A stretch of 64,000 bases of DNA from Cladocopium goreaui (lineage: Eukaryota; Sar; Dinophyceae; Suessiales; Symbiodiniaceae), in contig CAMXCT020003779.1 in the NCBI GenBank assembly GCA_947184155.2, positions 1,004,165-1,068,164 of the forward strand. The letters are read 5' to 3'. This document shows positions 1 to 11,718 of this stretch, piece after piece. Within the stretch, counting starts at the first letter, position 1; each line of letters begins with the position of its first letter. Below the pieces are notes generated by a model. It was not told the DNA's origin. It made no database searches and saw nothing but the letters and a program-made list of their open reading frames with translations. The position numbers and the translations under genes were made by a program.

Positions 1-527
1 GCTGCCTGACGGACCACTCACAGTCAATGGAGACATGGGTGAAGCTTGAGACGGCTTGAACGAGACTGAACGAGGCACCTTTGCTTGCCTCAAACGAGCA
101 AGTTCCGTGGCTTCGGCTATGTCCTCAGCGTTCGGCAGCGACAAACATCCCAAGTTCATCCACGTTGAAGCTGCGCAATGAGCGCTGGCGTGCCCTGACC
201 AAAATGAAGATCTGAGCCAACATTAAAATCACCTGTTACTGCAAGTTTATATAGTTTATGCAAATTGCCCGTGTCTCCGGACCATGGGCCACTTGAAGAA
301 TCCTTTCCGTGTTTCAGCTGCCTGGCGTCAACACTGCGCAGATCTGCGCAGCCAATTCAGATCTTCACAGCCCGTGCCTCGTCGTGAACAACTTCACAGC
401 CGCCTCGTGCGGAGATCGAGATTTACGGAGGTTTCTGGCAGCTCTCATGTTTTTTTCTCTCTGATTCTACGTGTGCATGAAGATGAACGTAAAAAAAAAC
501 CGCTGTCTCTCGTTCTATTCCCTTTTA
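1..527. other. No supported gene
   Basis: No exon is convincing here. A 95-residue open frame at 284-571 has low-complexity composition and runs into the AT repeat, so it is not called. Confidence 0.5.
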
Positions 528-990
528 GTCTATATATATATATACTATCGTATATATTCGTACATTATTAATCATATATTACTATTATTATTCATTATAT
601 TACATAATAAAATATATACACATATATTAGATATATACACGTATATATAATATACATAATTCTACATACATATCTGGGGAGAGAGATAGTACGGATATGA
701 TCTGTGCCGTCCAACGCCTCCAAGGCCTGGAGCCCGCAATGGTCCAATGGGCCAGGTGTCAACCTGGATCCACTGTGTGTGTGTTACACTCTGCTACATC
801 TGGGTAATCTGAAATAATCTGAAAATTATATATATATAAAGATAATTATATATATATAATTATAAATATATTAATATATATATATATATATAATATTAAG
901 ATATATATACACATATATAAATATAAATAAATATAATTATACATATATTAATATAATATATATACATATATGATGCTCCAAAATGCTCCA
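528..990. repeat. AT-rich microsatellite cluster
   Basis: Several (TA)n, (TATA/CATA)n blocks lie at about 528-665 and 820-975, separated by a short unique stretch (about 670-815). Similar short (TA)n(TG)n blocks recur through the window, for example near 1690-1745, 5440-5510, 10160, 16990-17090, 30260-30385, 44940-45015 and 57960-58125. Confidence 0.85.
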
Positions 991-1139
991 TGCCTGGAAA
1001 CATTTTCAACATGTCTCGGTAGCGCTGTGTATCTTCACTGGCATTTCCCAATAATTCACCCAGAACATCGTGTATGTACATGGACAATCAAGAATCAAAA
1101 CCAATGATAAACATTGGTTTAACACCGTTCACGTCAAGA

Positions 1140-2337
1140 AACTCGGGATTGGAGAGACCTGCTGTTCACCCTTGGCATTTGCATCTGAGAGCCTGCAGTG
1201 GCTGCGGGCACTGCAAGGTTTTTCGACAGATTCGCTGTTAAAAAACAGCCAGAAATTCTTGGCCTGCTATGCCAAGAACTTGCTGAAGCATGAACTCCTG
1301 AGTGTGTCGTGTGCTTCGTGGAGAAAAGATCGCATTTAGGGGCAACTTGTGGGTTTGTACACCCCAAGATGGCAATGTTGATAAGATGATAAGTATATAT
1401 ATTATATAAGTATTCACTGGGAATAAAGTAGAACGTGATAGAATGAATGTGACAGAATGTGAGGATAGAATGTGAGGATAAATGGACATTTAGATTTTGA
1501 GATAATCCATTTTCAGACACACCAGCTGCTGCCTTTGTAGCTACTTGTGGAACTTACCTGCCAAGTCATTTCACCGCCTGATCTTCTTGGGGCACATTGA
1601 GTCAGGTTTGAGGCAACTCGGCAACTCCTGAAAATGGACACTTGCATACTCTTTGCACAAAACAACATGCATACACACACGTGTGTATATATATATATGC
1701 ATAATTAATAGTTAATGGTATATATATATAATTATATATATTTGTGCAAAAACATATACTCTATTTATCTCTATTTACTTTCCTGTGAGAACGGATCTTC
1801 CATGAGATCCGGTGTAATTAGTGATGGCATTTGAAACGGCAGATTGGAAGTGCAACTTTGCCAAGTCTCGATGCGTGCAAAGGAGTCTTCCAGGTTACCT
1901 GAAAGGAAAGCAGCATGAAACCAGCGTGACAAGCTGAAGGGCGTCGCTCAGGAAGATCGCTTGAATCTCCAATGCAGCCATGGAATGCCATGGAACCTTC
2001 TGATATCTTTCGTTGCTTTTGAAAAACGAACGTATCCGAAAGTATCCGAAAGTGCTAATGTGCAGGACGGCATCATCTGTTTGCGGCATGTCTAGAATCT
2101 AAAATGATAATGACATTTGTATTCGGCATATTTCTGCATCATATACCTATGAATTCAATCCGGTTTCATGTGACCTGTGCCCATATCCCAACCACCCCAG
2201 TTAAGGCTTGTATTGCTGAGCCCTCGGCTTACGCGGCTGGCCAAGGTCTCATCTGAGCGTTGAGAACGTCCGGTGTCTGGTGAATTCCTGACTTGACTTC
2301 TCCAGTGCGATAGCCTAGGTGAGGGGTGGCAAAACAT
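1140..2337 (-). CDS. Scattered candidate exons, unrecognised gene
   Basis: Three minus-strand stretches read like coding exons but are too short to identify: about 2330-2170 (polar, Ser/Arg-rich), about 2089-1900 (contains S-T-F-G-Y-F-R-I-R and a hydrophobic C-terminal part) and about 1335-1240 (contains Q-Q-V-L-G-I-A-G-Q-E-F). They have the strand of the other exons to their right and could be the 3' part of the same transcript. I do not recognise the product, and the exon limits and frame joins were not resolved. Confidence 0.3.
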
Positions 2338-2489
2338 TTTGCAGGGATACTGTGATACTTAGTGGATTAACTTAGCGGATAGTCACATACTTGGATGATC
2401 ACTTTTGTTGAGCAAAACTGGAAGGATACTGGGATAGTCTTTGCATATCTTTGCATATGTCACAAGACACTCTTTGGAAATGGGACATC

Positions 2490-2888
2490 ACTACCGACAT
2501 TGTGCATGAGTGGACGTGGACCAAGAGTACATTGATTTGCGGCACAATGATTGATCACCAGGCTATCCCATGCACTTTTAGAAACTTCAGAATGGAAGCG
2601 ACTGGATTTTGACTTGGCAACCCTGAAATCAAAGTCTCTCTTGATGCCCACCCATGCCTTTCCGAGATGCTCGGTTGAAGGACTTTCATAGCCGTTGTAG
2701 CCAGGGGCCTCTGGACGGGGAATGGTTTGGGATGCTTGGTACTTTCCGTTCCGGTGAACCATCCCGTCCCAGCTAAGCATCAGACCTGCTCCTGAAAATC
2801 CTGGCGCTGCGGACAAAAATGCAGCATCACGAGAATCTTGGAACATCTTGGTACTTACGAGAAGGCCGAACCTTCTTGTATAAAGCAT
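2490..2888 (-). CDS. Exon of an unrecognised gene
   Basis: A 142-codon minus-strand open frame has even, protein-like composition over most of its length. It contains F-S-G-A-G-L-M-L-S-W-D-G-M, a Pro-rich stretch (I-P-R-P-E-A-P-G-Y) and K-A-W-V-G-I-K-R-D-F-D-F. The balanced residues and absence of repeats suggest a real internal exon rather than chance. No domain is recognised. It may be downstream of the Ser/Arg-rich exons at 3.5-4.5 kb, which have the same strand. Confidence 0.45.
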
Positions 2889-3512
2889 CTTAACGCATGT
2901 TGAGACATGTTGAGACTACATGTTGTAAACAAAACATTGAGATGCATCTGGAGAGTAAATTGGCAGCCAAGATCCTTGCATAGCAGAACAGAACCCAGGG
3001 CCCTAATTCGACAAGTGATGACCACACAAATTGGCAGGTCCAAACCTTGGTACCCTGATGTACCCCCGTCAGCAATGGACAACATCCTAAGGAATTGATT
3101 GGACGGAATCTTTTGTCATCTTTTGTCATCTTTTGTCTCTTTGACCCATCCATACCCATCCTATGCCCATGTTCCCCAGCCTGGACAATGAGACTTCCAC
3201 CACCTTTGGATGGGTCTCTGCGTGGCCAGCTGCTCTCCTGGGCGGGTTCCATTGCGCTGAGAGCCGATGCTTGGAGGAACGGGTGTCACACATTTTGTCA
3301 GCCTGAAGTTGGAGGGTCGCGGATATTCTATACGCCCATGAGATACATGAGATACCAGTTAGTAAGTTGTGGTAAGTGTTTGGTACATGAGGTAATCAAC
3401 GGAGTGCTCCCACCTCGTTCTCCACCAGGGTACGCCCCAAGACTTTCTTCACTTCACCCAATAAACACCGTCACTCATATATAGTCCATCTTTCTGCCTG
3501 CACATGTCTTGC

Positions 3513-4520
3513 CTACTGCAAACAAGCGTCCATGTGTGGCCTTGGCAAACCACGGGCTTTTTGTTGCAGTGCTTGTATCCGAGACTCAAAGGAAGAGATC
3601 ACCTGTGAATCTTCAAATCCTTTCGTGTCTTCACTTGGATTCTTCAAAGTTTCAGAAAATCTCACCTCCGACGGCCCGTCCATTTGGAAGGGGCTATTCT
3701 CAGGGGAAAGGGCGTCCCTAGATCTGTTAGATCTTCGGCTGGAAGGACTCAGCGAAGGATTGGTCCGCTTGGGACTCTTGCTCTCAACGCGTCTGCGTCT
3801 GGAAGGACTTCCATCAATCAATTTATTTCGGCTTCGTTGCCATTCATTTTTGGCCAACTCAGGTGGCTGAGGAGCTTCAAATGTCCTTTCAGTCTGGGAG
3901 ACCTGGGAGACCTGGGAGACCTGGGAGACCTTTGCTTCATCATTCAGCCAATCCTTGGCTGAGTATGGCAGAATGCTCACCAACGCCTTGCTGGGGGACC
4001 GAGATGCAGGCGGACTGCCCCTGGTAGACAGCTTCAAAATGGGACTCTCAGCTCTCTCCACGCGGGCCTTCGTCCCTTCCTGGGATCCACTGTTGTTCCA
4101 AAGGCGACTTCCACTGCTGGGCGTCTCGGTCTGTTGCCGCAATTTCACAAAGCTGCGAGCCAGGCCCTGACCCTCGAGCTGTCTCAACTGACCTGGGTGG
4201 ACTTTGACGCCACACGACGCTACTTCCAATTCATGTTGCTTGTTTGGAATCACAGGGAAATTGTTTATACATTTTAAATTAAACTTAATTAATCTGCAAT
4301 CATTAAGCAATCATATCACATCATTCAAAAAGAGATCAAAAGTCCTAGCCGCTGCTGAGCTGTCTTGAGCGATTTGCCAAACTCTGTGAGGTGCTCCGGC
4401 TCTGAGATCTCTGAGGCGTTGCCGACTTCCAGTCACTCAGCCGTTGGCACAACTTGTCCATGCGGCCCATGAAGACTGAGAGATCGTGATCCGCCATCGC
4501 TTCCATGGTTTCCATGGCTT
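3513..4520 (-). CDS. Ser/Arg-rich, probably disordered protein
   Basis: At least two exons are visible. An upstream exon (about 4520-4350) opens with clustered Met codons, reads M-E-A-M-A-D-H-D-L-S-V-F-M-G-R-M-D-K-L and ends in a Ser/Gln/Arg stretch. The second exon ends at a stop at 3513-3515; a plausible acceptor is the CAG just before G-Q-L-R-Q-L-E-G-Q-G near 4195. The product is rich in Ser, Pro, Arg and Lys (for example S-P-S-R-R-R-R-V-E-S-K-S-P-K-R). It also has a run of V-S-Q triplets encoded by a 9-bp tandem repeat, and a possible C-terminal helix (S-S-F-E-S-R-I-Q-A-L-Q-Q-K-A). Such composition suits a disordered nuclear or cytoskeletal protein, but no domain fixes the function. The exon join is not proven. 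Confidence 0.5.
3894..3930. repeat. 9-bp in-frame tandem repeat
   Basis: About four copies of CTGGGAGAC lie inside the Ser/Arg-rich exon. On the coding strand they give repeated Val-Ser-Gln, so length changes would keep the frame. Confidence 0.85.
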
Positions 4521-4699
4521 CATAGGGGATGGGATGTTAGAAGCTCAACTTCAAGAATCTGAATTTCCTATGTAAGTAAATCGACTATATACCGGTATTG
4601 GCGCAGTAGTGGCTGCATGTGGTAGCGTCTCAGGATTCCTAGAGCAACTTCAAAACTATTGATCATTACTGTATTGTTCATAAATATGTAGGGGCCCAT

Positions 4700-5130
4700 G
4701 ATATACCCATCATATGATATCATATGATATCAGCCATCGCGTCTGTTCTGACAAGGATTTTCCAGGTTTTCCAGGTTTTCCAAGCATAGTTTGACCTTGC
4801 TCCACTGGCCGCGGCAGATTTGACCTGCAGCTGGAGCCTCCGGCATCGTGCAGCACTTGGGAGGGGCCAAGGGGCCAAGTGCTTTCGGATCGGCCAGAAA
4901 CCCAGGAGCCCACTGAGAAAGGGACACCGTTTTTCACCCTGAGGCGAGGACTGAAATTTGCGAATTTGGACCATGCTGTTGGGCAAATGTCATCTTTTTT
5001 CGTGGACTCTTTCAAGCAACAACAGCTTGGTGGCTGTTTGAAAGTGCATGTAACCATGTAAAACCGGGACTTTAGATTCCTAGTCTTGACACCAACCCAG
5101 TGGGCAAATTCTCCGTGAAACTTCACTGGC
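4700..5130 (-). CDS. Possible exon, frame uncertain
   Basis: Three overlapping minus-strand frames are open here, so the coding frame cannot be chosen. A 9-bp repeat (TTTTCCAGG, three copies near 4757-4780) lies inside and would encode a three-residue repeat in any frame. There is no recognised domain. Confidence 0.2.
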
Positions 5131-5669
5131 CCTCCAAAAAAACCACCGGCTTCAGATTCTCCTTCTGGAGACCCCAGCCACAGTGGGACTGCTCGTCTTA
5201 GAGCCGGAAAAATGACCAGTGACTAGTCGCATCGCCTACAGGGCCTACAAGGACTCAGTGTCACTTTCCACATGAAGTGGCTCCAATGGCTCGGCAGTGC
5301 CTGCATAGTGAGAAGTACCAATGCCATGTGGTCTGTGGGAAGCTACCAGAGAACAAAGCAAACAAATTCAGGGTTACATCGCGACACCGTTTCGGCATGT
5401 TTCCCACATCTTCACAGCACCAGTGATTCTAGCAATATATACATTTACATATATATAATTATATACTATATATATATATTATATATTATATATATATATA
5501 TGTGTGTATGTTATCAACCGTAGTTACTACGTTTCTGAACAATACATCTCTTGTGCAGAGTTGAACTGGCAGCTCCAGCGAGGACTTGCTGGACATTCTT
5601 CCTAGAGTCCTAGAGACATCTAGAGACATCCAGAGTCCTTCTTCCTGGCCCGGCTAATTGATAATCTTC

Positions 5670-5754
5670 TATAGTCATCCCCAAATAGATGGAAAAGTAA
5701 ATCACCATCAAATTACTAGGGATATACTGTTCCATCTATTTGGGGATGACTATA
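5670..5754. repeat. Perfect 25-bp inverted repeat (hairpin)
   Basis: Arms 5670-5694 and 5730-5754 are exact reverse complements over 25 bp, separated by a 35-nt loop. The 7-mer TAATCTT occurs just outside each arm (5662-5668 and 5757-5763), resembling a target-site duplication offset by one or two bases. It could be a tiny foldback element. No gene is seen in it. Confidence 0.85.
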
Positions 5755-5770
5755 ATTAATCTTGATACTC

Positions 5771-7264
5771 TCAAATACTTTGTTGCACATCAATCATGAC
5801 CTGTAGCCCGTAGCTCATCCTCCTCGCTGATAGCTTGGAACCTGGGTCAAGGCGTATGAATGAACGCAAGACATGGTGGAGATGAAACCAATCTGAATAT
5901 GACATAAATATGACATAAATATGACATAAACCTACTGGAATGATATTGATAAATGATATTATATTGTGATTGCTGGAGATTGCTGGAATGATTGGACTGG
6001 AAACATCTTTTGTTTGACAGACTGCAGTAGGGATTAGTATGTCTAGACTACTGGTAATTGTAGCACCTGGTTTGCCATCTGCTGGGCACCGCACCCATCA
6101 GGAATAGCACCAACACCTGCAAGATTTTGGGCAGCTGAATCACCGACCATCACTGACCATCACCAACCCTTGACTCAATGACCCTTTTGTTAACTTTTGT
6201 TGGTGCCATATGGTGCCATATGTTCCATGGCCCCGCCTTTGCTGCCGCCAGGCCCTTTGCTGCCCCACTGCAATCTGCCCAGGCGACCCGCAGCCTCACG
6301 CCCGATGTAGACCAGTGGCGCTGATCAAACCCACTAAGACAATTGCGTGCAGAGACAGAATATGACAGAATCATCAGAACATGACAGAATATAATAGCGA
6401 TTCGATTTGACCATCAGAGTTTTTGGTTTTGGTGTGACACAATAATACGACACAATATACAGTATCACATATATCACATGACACAACGCTTCTGCGAATG
6501 TTTCACCATGATTCAACATGCTTCAATGTCACTCCGTTGCCGGTATACCTCTTCCAAGGTCTTGGTGGCACCACGCATCAAATTCTCGTCCTCCTGCGAA
6601 ATTGCACCCAAAAGCACCATAGAAATATCAAACAGATGCATCAAATAAAAGATAAAAATGCATCTGAACTCTGAACAACATGTTCATGTGAAAGATGATG
6701 AAAGTGCTCGAGAGTTCGACATTTTACAAAAGCACCGCAGCTGCCGCAGCTATCTGCCGCCAAATCCAACAGCCCATCTCCTCGCTGCCAAGACTTTGGA
6801 GATCTGAGCCCAACAAAGTGAGAGTTTTCGAAGAATTCTCCGCGCGCAACTTGCTGCCCTGGGGTGGATGGGTCAAGATATGTCAAGATTCTCAGCTATC
6901 AACCTACCCAACCCACCTAACCCACCTAACCCTGGTTTATGAAATGTTTATGATGGTTTAAAACTCAAAATGACCAATTTTCTGGGATTCCAAGCTTGAC
7001 CCATGCCCATATGACTGCACCCTAAGCACTGAATACCAATCTGTATAAGTTTCTTGCACAGGTGTTCTACCGGAGGACAAGGGCAGGGCAGTCTTTCCAA
7101 TCAGAAATTTGTGAACTCTCGGCAGCTGATATTCCTGCAATATCTGCAATTAATTGGGTTCTTCTATCAGCATTTTGTGAGGTGATGTGGAATATCTTGG
7201 TCCTTTTCAAACTGCGCATCAGGACATATGAGGACATCTTTTCACGGTCTTCCTCTTCACCCAA
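5771..7264 (-). CDS. Exons of an unrecognised gene
   Basis: Minus-strand coding-like stretches lie at about 7264-7067 (contains T-Q-L-I-A-D-I-A-G-I-S-A-A-E-S and W-K-D-C-P-A-L), about 6870-6690 (contains G-E-F-F-E-N-S-H-F-V-G-L-R-S-P and a Cys-rich C-G-S-C-G-A-F-V-K-C), and weaker ones at about 6090-6000 and 5850-5771. They share strand and spacing typical of the small exons elsewhere in the window, so one multi-exon gene is likely. The product is not recognised and splice joins were not established. Confidence 0.35.
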
Positions 7265-7374
7265 CTCCGCTAAAATGATGAGGTTTCATCTAATAATATC
7301 CGTCACTTTTCCTAAATCTCTGTGTCCACGGTCATGTGTGGTTAGAGTTAGATAGAGATGAGCCCCTACTCTGA

Positions 7375-7836
7375 TAATCCCTTCCCCCTATTACTAAACC
7401 CCCCACAAATACTAAAAACTAGGGTCCATCTCCCAATTTGGAAAATTTCAGATTGGCCAGTTTGACTTTTAATTGATCCCCTTTAGAAAACAATTTAAAA
7501 ATAAAGCTACCATTTGTGGGTTTTGCCCCCTAATAATAAACACTAGTTGACCCCGGGGTGTTTATTATTAGGGTCCTTCTGACAATTTTTAATTTTTTTA
7601 TATTAGGGCTTTTAATTTATTATTAGGGCCCGCTTCGAAAACCAATTTTTGGCAATATTTTAATTGCATTATAAAATGAAATTTAATTGATTTTGAAATC
7701 GGAAAACATAGTTTTTTATTATTAAGATTTTAATTTATTAATAGGGTTTCCCAATAATAAATATCCCCCTAATAATAAGAACTACCTGAGGTGTTTATCA
7801 TTAGGGGGGGCGTTTAGTATTAGGAGGAAAGGATTA
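7375..7836. mobile_element. MITE-like element with 25-bp terminal inverted repeats
   Basis: The left end (7375-7399) and the reverse complement of the right end (7812-7836) match at 22 of 25 positions; both start TAATCC and end ACTAAAC, followed by a run of C. The 462-bp interior is AT-rich, has no coding frame, and repeats the motif CCCTAATAATA in both orientations. One case is a perfect 16-bp inverted repeat (7528-7543 with 7558-7573). Size, terminal repeats and lack of coding fit a non-autonomous foldback or MITE-type DNA transposon. No clear target-site duplication was found. Confidence 0.65.
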
Positions 7837-7839
7837 GTA

Positions 7840-8620
7840 TGACAAGTAATCTGTGTCCTTATATCACCACATGGAGCCGGAGCGTCAGGAGTGGTTCATC
7901 GAACTGCTCAGCCCTGCCGGACCCTGCCGGGCCCTGCCTGCTTCAGGGAACTGGACGCCCCTCTTGAAGACTTCATCCGGCTCCCAGCGCCTGAAATTCC
8001 GCTCCATCATAGCTGGGAGCCAAGTGGAATTTCAGGTCCAACTCCAACTGACTGCTTACATATTTTTACCATATCAAAATATATCCCAAAAAAAAATCAA
8101 ACAAAATCAAATAGCCATTAGAATAACTAACCATTTGAATTTGAATTGTATTAAGAAAATCACCCTCCATCAGCATCATCTGAGCCCCTCGCGGACTTCC
8201 TCTGGAGCTTTGATGGCCAAGCGATCCTGCGGAATCAGACCTGGAGACAAGGGCTCAAAAAAAAAAAAAACATGGTGGTAAGGGATGGACACTATTTGAA
8301 CATCATCTAGAGCTGGTGGATTATAATGATTATGCGGATTTAGAACCATTTGACTGTCGTTGGCGGAAGTAGCCGCCCGGCGCCTATGCGAGTTTCTAGC
8401 CTCCTGTCAACCGGTTTGGCAGACACTGCCAGCTGTTGAAGCCTCGGTGTGATCTCGGTGTCGAGGGGGTAACATCCCAAAACCATAGGTTTCCCCAACC
8501 AAATTGACGAGTTGGTTGGATTCTGGTCCAAATTCTTCATGTGCCATGGTCTAAACAACCAATGTTGGTGATTTACCGATTTACCATTATTCACCCCGCT
8601 TCTGGGGTGGCCGCCCACAC
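7840..8620. other. No supported gene
   Basis: Open frames at 7853-8281 (plus) and 8340-8618 (minus) have no recognisable features. Short stem-like and A-rich stretches (8080-8105, 8255-8275) are present. I see no convincing exon. Confidence 0.4.
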
Positions 8621-8670
8621 CGCAAATTTATTTCGGTCCGTGAGAGGGGCTAAGGGTGGTTTTCCCCCGT

Positions 8671-9070
8671 GGGGGCTCCCCAAGCTAAGAATTTTAACTT
8701 TCTCCCCCCCGTGGGGGGCTCCCCAAGCTAGGGAATTTTCACTTTTCCCCTCCGTGGGGGCTCCCCAAGCTAGGGAATTTTCACTTTTCCCCCCCGTGGG
8801 GGCTCCCCAAGCTAGGGAATTTTCACTTTTCCCCCCCGTGGGGGCTCCCCAAGCTAGGGAATTTTCACTTTTCCCCCCCGTGGGGGCTCCCCAAGCTAGG
8901 GAATTTTCACTTTCCCCCCCGTGGGGGCTCCCCAAGCTAGGGAATTTTCACTTTTCCCCGCCCACGTGGGGTGCTTCCCAAGCTAGGGAATTTTCACTTT
9001 CCCCGCCGTGACAGCTTCCCAAGCTATGGAATTTTCACTTTTCCCTCCCTTGGAGGCTCTCCAAGCTGCG
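8671..9070. repeat. 42-bp minisatellite
   Basis: About nine units share the core GGGGGCTCCCCAAGCTA followed by GGAATTTTCAC. Starts of the CTCCCC core at 8761, 8803, 8845, 8887 and 8928 give a period of 42, 42, 42 and 41 bp; the outer units are more diverged. Because 42 is a multiple of three, long repetitive frames stay open on both strands, but they are by-products of the repeat. The GGGG-CT-CCCC core is almost self-complementary. Confidence 0.95.
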
Positions 9071-9125
9071 GAATTTCAAATAGCTAGACAATGACGCCTA
9101 GATAGTCCCCCAAATCCCGTGTTCT

Positions 9126-9560
9126 TTGAATGTGTTTCCATGTTTTTGCAATGGTTTCCTTCAAAGCACGGTACTTGACACTTTTGTCGCCATAAAACCG
9201 GTCGAAAACATCATGTTCGACAATGCTTCCAATTCCCTTATCTCCCCAACCGTTGAAAATACTGCTATTTACAGTGTTTTCTTCAATTTTTCCATGTTCC
9301 AATGCCGGTAGCCAACTCCAACATATATATATATATAAGAAATCCTTCCAAAACATTGTTTTTGACAGTGTTTTTCCAATGTTTCCAGTCAAACAGACGG
9401 TAATTTACACGTTTTTTGCCATAAAGGCAGTAAATCCTTCCAAAACATTGCTTTTGACAGTGTTTTTGTAATGTTTCCAGTCAAGCATACGGTAATTTAC
9501 CCGTTTTTTGCTATAACGTCAGTCCAAAACACTTGTTTTTGCAGTGTTTTCAATGCTCTG
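9126..9560. repeat. About 92-bp tandem repeat, degenerate
   Basis: The segment GACAGTGTTTTT...AATGTTTCCAGTCAA recurs at 9364 and 9456 (period 92), with weaker copies on both sides. Each unit holds ACGGTAATTTAC and a T-rich stretch. Short Phe/Val-rich frames here come from the repeat. No gene is supported from here to about 9.9 kb. Confidence 0.75.
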
Positions 9561-9899
9561 GCATCCAAAAACCCTGCAAAATCTTGCTATGTACAATGTT
9601 TTTTTCATTTTTGGCCGTTTTTCCATTGCCGGAAAGCTACCAAAATGATCCAAAATTCCATTTCAATACCCTCTTGCGCTCAGACACCCAAAAATCCTCA
9701 AAAAATGTCGAAAACACCACCGTATTCTGGTCTCGGTGCGAAACCGTTTTTGCCCCCCCCCAGCTAAAGCTGATATAGCGACTGCTATATTAACAAATGT
9801 CATTGAGCATTTAGTGTTGCTGTTTTGCCCCCCAATAAGCACGCCTTCACCGCCAAAGCGGTGTGGGCGGATTTACCAATTTTTTGACCATGGGCGAAC

Positions 9900-10814
9900 A
9901 TCAAACATCTAGGGACCGCATGTTGTAGTCTACGTCATCTTCATCTTCCTCTGCACCAAAGCGGAATTTCCTCACACGGCTCTTGTCCAAAATCTCCCCA
10001 AGCTCGTCCTTAGGCCGTGCAGGGGAAAGGAAGCTGCCATGGTGATGTGATACCCAAAGAAACCATCCCCAATATCATCCGGAATCGGGTGTATATAATG
10101 GTGTATAAACCCTCCAACATTGGAGCTTTACCATGATTTCACGTTTTTTTTCAACCACCTATTATATATATATATCACTGCATTATCACTGCCATGCCAT
10201 ATGCCTTAGGCATGATGCATCAACTCCTCGACTTGGGCTTTCTGAATATGCTGAATGCAAATACATCACTGGGGCTTGCAGTCAAATGTCAGTCTTCTTG
10301 CCGCCATTCTTAATGCCAGGCAGCTCCAGAAAATCGGCCTCAGAGTTTCAACCGCCATCGAGAAGCTGTTGACTTTCTGAACGCTCTCAGCTTGCACCTG
10401 CTATCTCTGCATTCTATCCAATGTATAATATATCCGGAGGCCACTTCTGCAACAGAACGCCCAAATTTGACAAACATTTCAGCAGGGGGTGGGTTCGACT
10501 GGTGGGGCAAGCGTCGTCTGAGAGCGCTTGAAGAGCAGCATCTCTGTAGCTCAAAGCTCCTCCGTAGCCGCCATTCCTTGGCATGGACAGCAACACAACG
10601 ACACACTGCCAAAAGCCAAGAACCCCATACCTGGCTGGGCCCCAAAATGCGTGTGCTTTTCGAAATGTCCCAAGTCGAGAAGCAGGATGTTGTCTACAAG
10701 AACCTGAGTTCCCGATGCAGCCGCTTCCAGATTGTCAGAGTGAGCAAGGGTATGCAGTGTTGGTCCGATGTTGGGTTCTGATGGCAGTAGTAGCATGTAC
10801 CAGTAGTACCGCAC
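9900..10814 (-). CDS. 3' part of an unrecognised gene, several small exons
   Basis: Four coding-like minus-strand pieces line up. About 10775-10625 contains G-P-T-L-H-T-L-A-H-S-D-N-L-E-A-A-A and L-L-L-D-L-G-H-F-E-K. About 10596-10425 contains A-L-S-Y-R-D-A-A-L-Q-A-L and L-G-V-L-L-Q-K-W-P-P-D-I-L. About 10390-10270 contains V-N-S-F-S-M-A-V-E-T-L-R-P-I-F-W. A last exon at about 10035-9900 reads K-D-E-L-G-E-I-L-D-K-S-R-V-R-K-F-R-F-G, then an acidic run, and ends with a stop codon. The acidic C-terminus and stop make this the likely 3' end of the gene. No family is recognised. Confidence 0.45.
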
Positions 10815-10904
10815 AAGGCGGTGGCGGAAGTTTCAAAAATAGGAAACCTATAGGAGAGATTGGTTGTTGTGAATCAGGGATGGCAGAGCGAAGCCACTGA
10901 GAGC

Positions 10905-11075
10905 AGCGCTTTTTCGAAACTCCACATCTCAGCCTCCAAAAGTGGTCCGAACCCCTGGTGTTTTGCACATTTTGACTTCGAAATGTGCTTCGCGCCACAA
11001 CGGCGTGCACTTTTTCGAAACTCGACCTCTGAGCCTCCAAAAGTGGTCCGAACCCCTCTAGGTTGTCTTTTCCCC
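10905..11075. repeat. 94-bp dispersed tandem repeat, locus 1
   Basis: Nearly two units of a repeat containing CCTCCAAAAGTGGTCCGA, then ATTTTGACTTCGAAATG, then GCTTCGCGCCACAACGGCG. The same unit is tandemly arrayed at 38.2-38.55 kb. Inside it, CGCC-ACAAC-GGCG is a short stem-loop, extended outward by GTGC and GCAC. It lies just upstream (minus sense) of the 9.9-10.8 kb exons. Confidence 0.9.
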
Positions 11076-11089
11076 TGGGGTGAAAAATC

Positions 11090-11718
11090 TTAAGGGTTAG
11101 GGTGTGGGTTAAGGGGTTCGGGAGATCCATCTCTCCACCGCAAGGCTGCCGGCCGCCAGATCATTCACCTGCAGCGTTGCGCATGTTGAAGCGGTGACCA
11201 TGTCATATCCTAACGCAGCAAGTTGTTGCCTTTTAATCTGGTGTGTTTTTTTTTGCGATTACCATCCTAGCCCGCCAGCACTTCATGAATGAAGGCACTA
11301 GTGTCTTTGAGCACAGCATGGAAATGGTGTCCTGGTCATCTTATCAATTCAAAAACATCCGGTGAAAGAATTTGCCATATCCAGGGTAATAGCTGATTAT
11401 CACTGGCACCAAAATTAAAGCATTGTAGATATTGCACCACCGCAAGAACCTGGTTTGGGATTTGACGAGTTACGTTGTACTGGTTCAAACACAAAAATGT
11501 GGCTTCTCCAAACATAAATGCAACCCACAAATTCCAACACTACTCGCTATAAAATGCTATCCAAAATTGCCAAAGGGTTTGCATCGTGGCAGATTTTTTG
11601 CCCCATAATTGGCTTTAATCCAGATAACTCGTCTTCAAAGTGTGAACAATTCAGAGTGTTTCCAAATTGCCGGTCTTGTCGGTGCATTTTTTTCCCGGCC
11701 AGCTCAAGCAGGTAGCTC
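11090..11718. other. Intergenic spacer, nothing recognised
   Basis: This lies downstream of the putative methyltransferase stop. A T-rich tract occurs at 11240-11255. No convincing exon, repeat or terminal inverted repeat was found. Confidence 0.4.
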
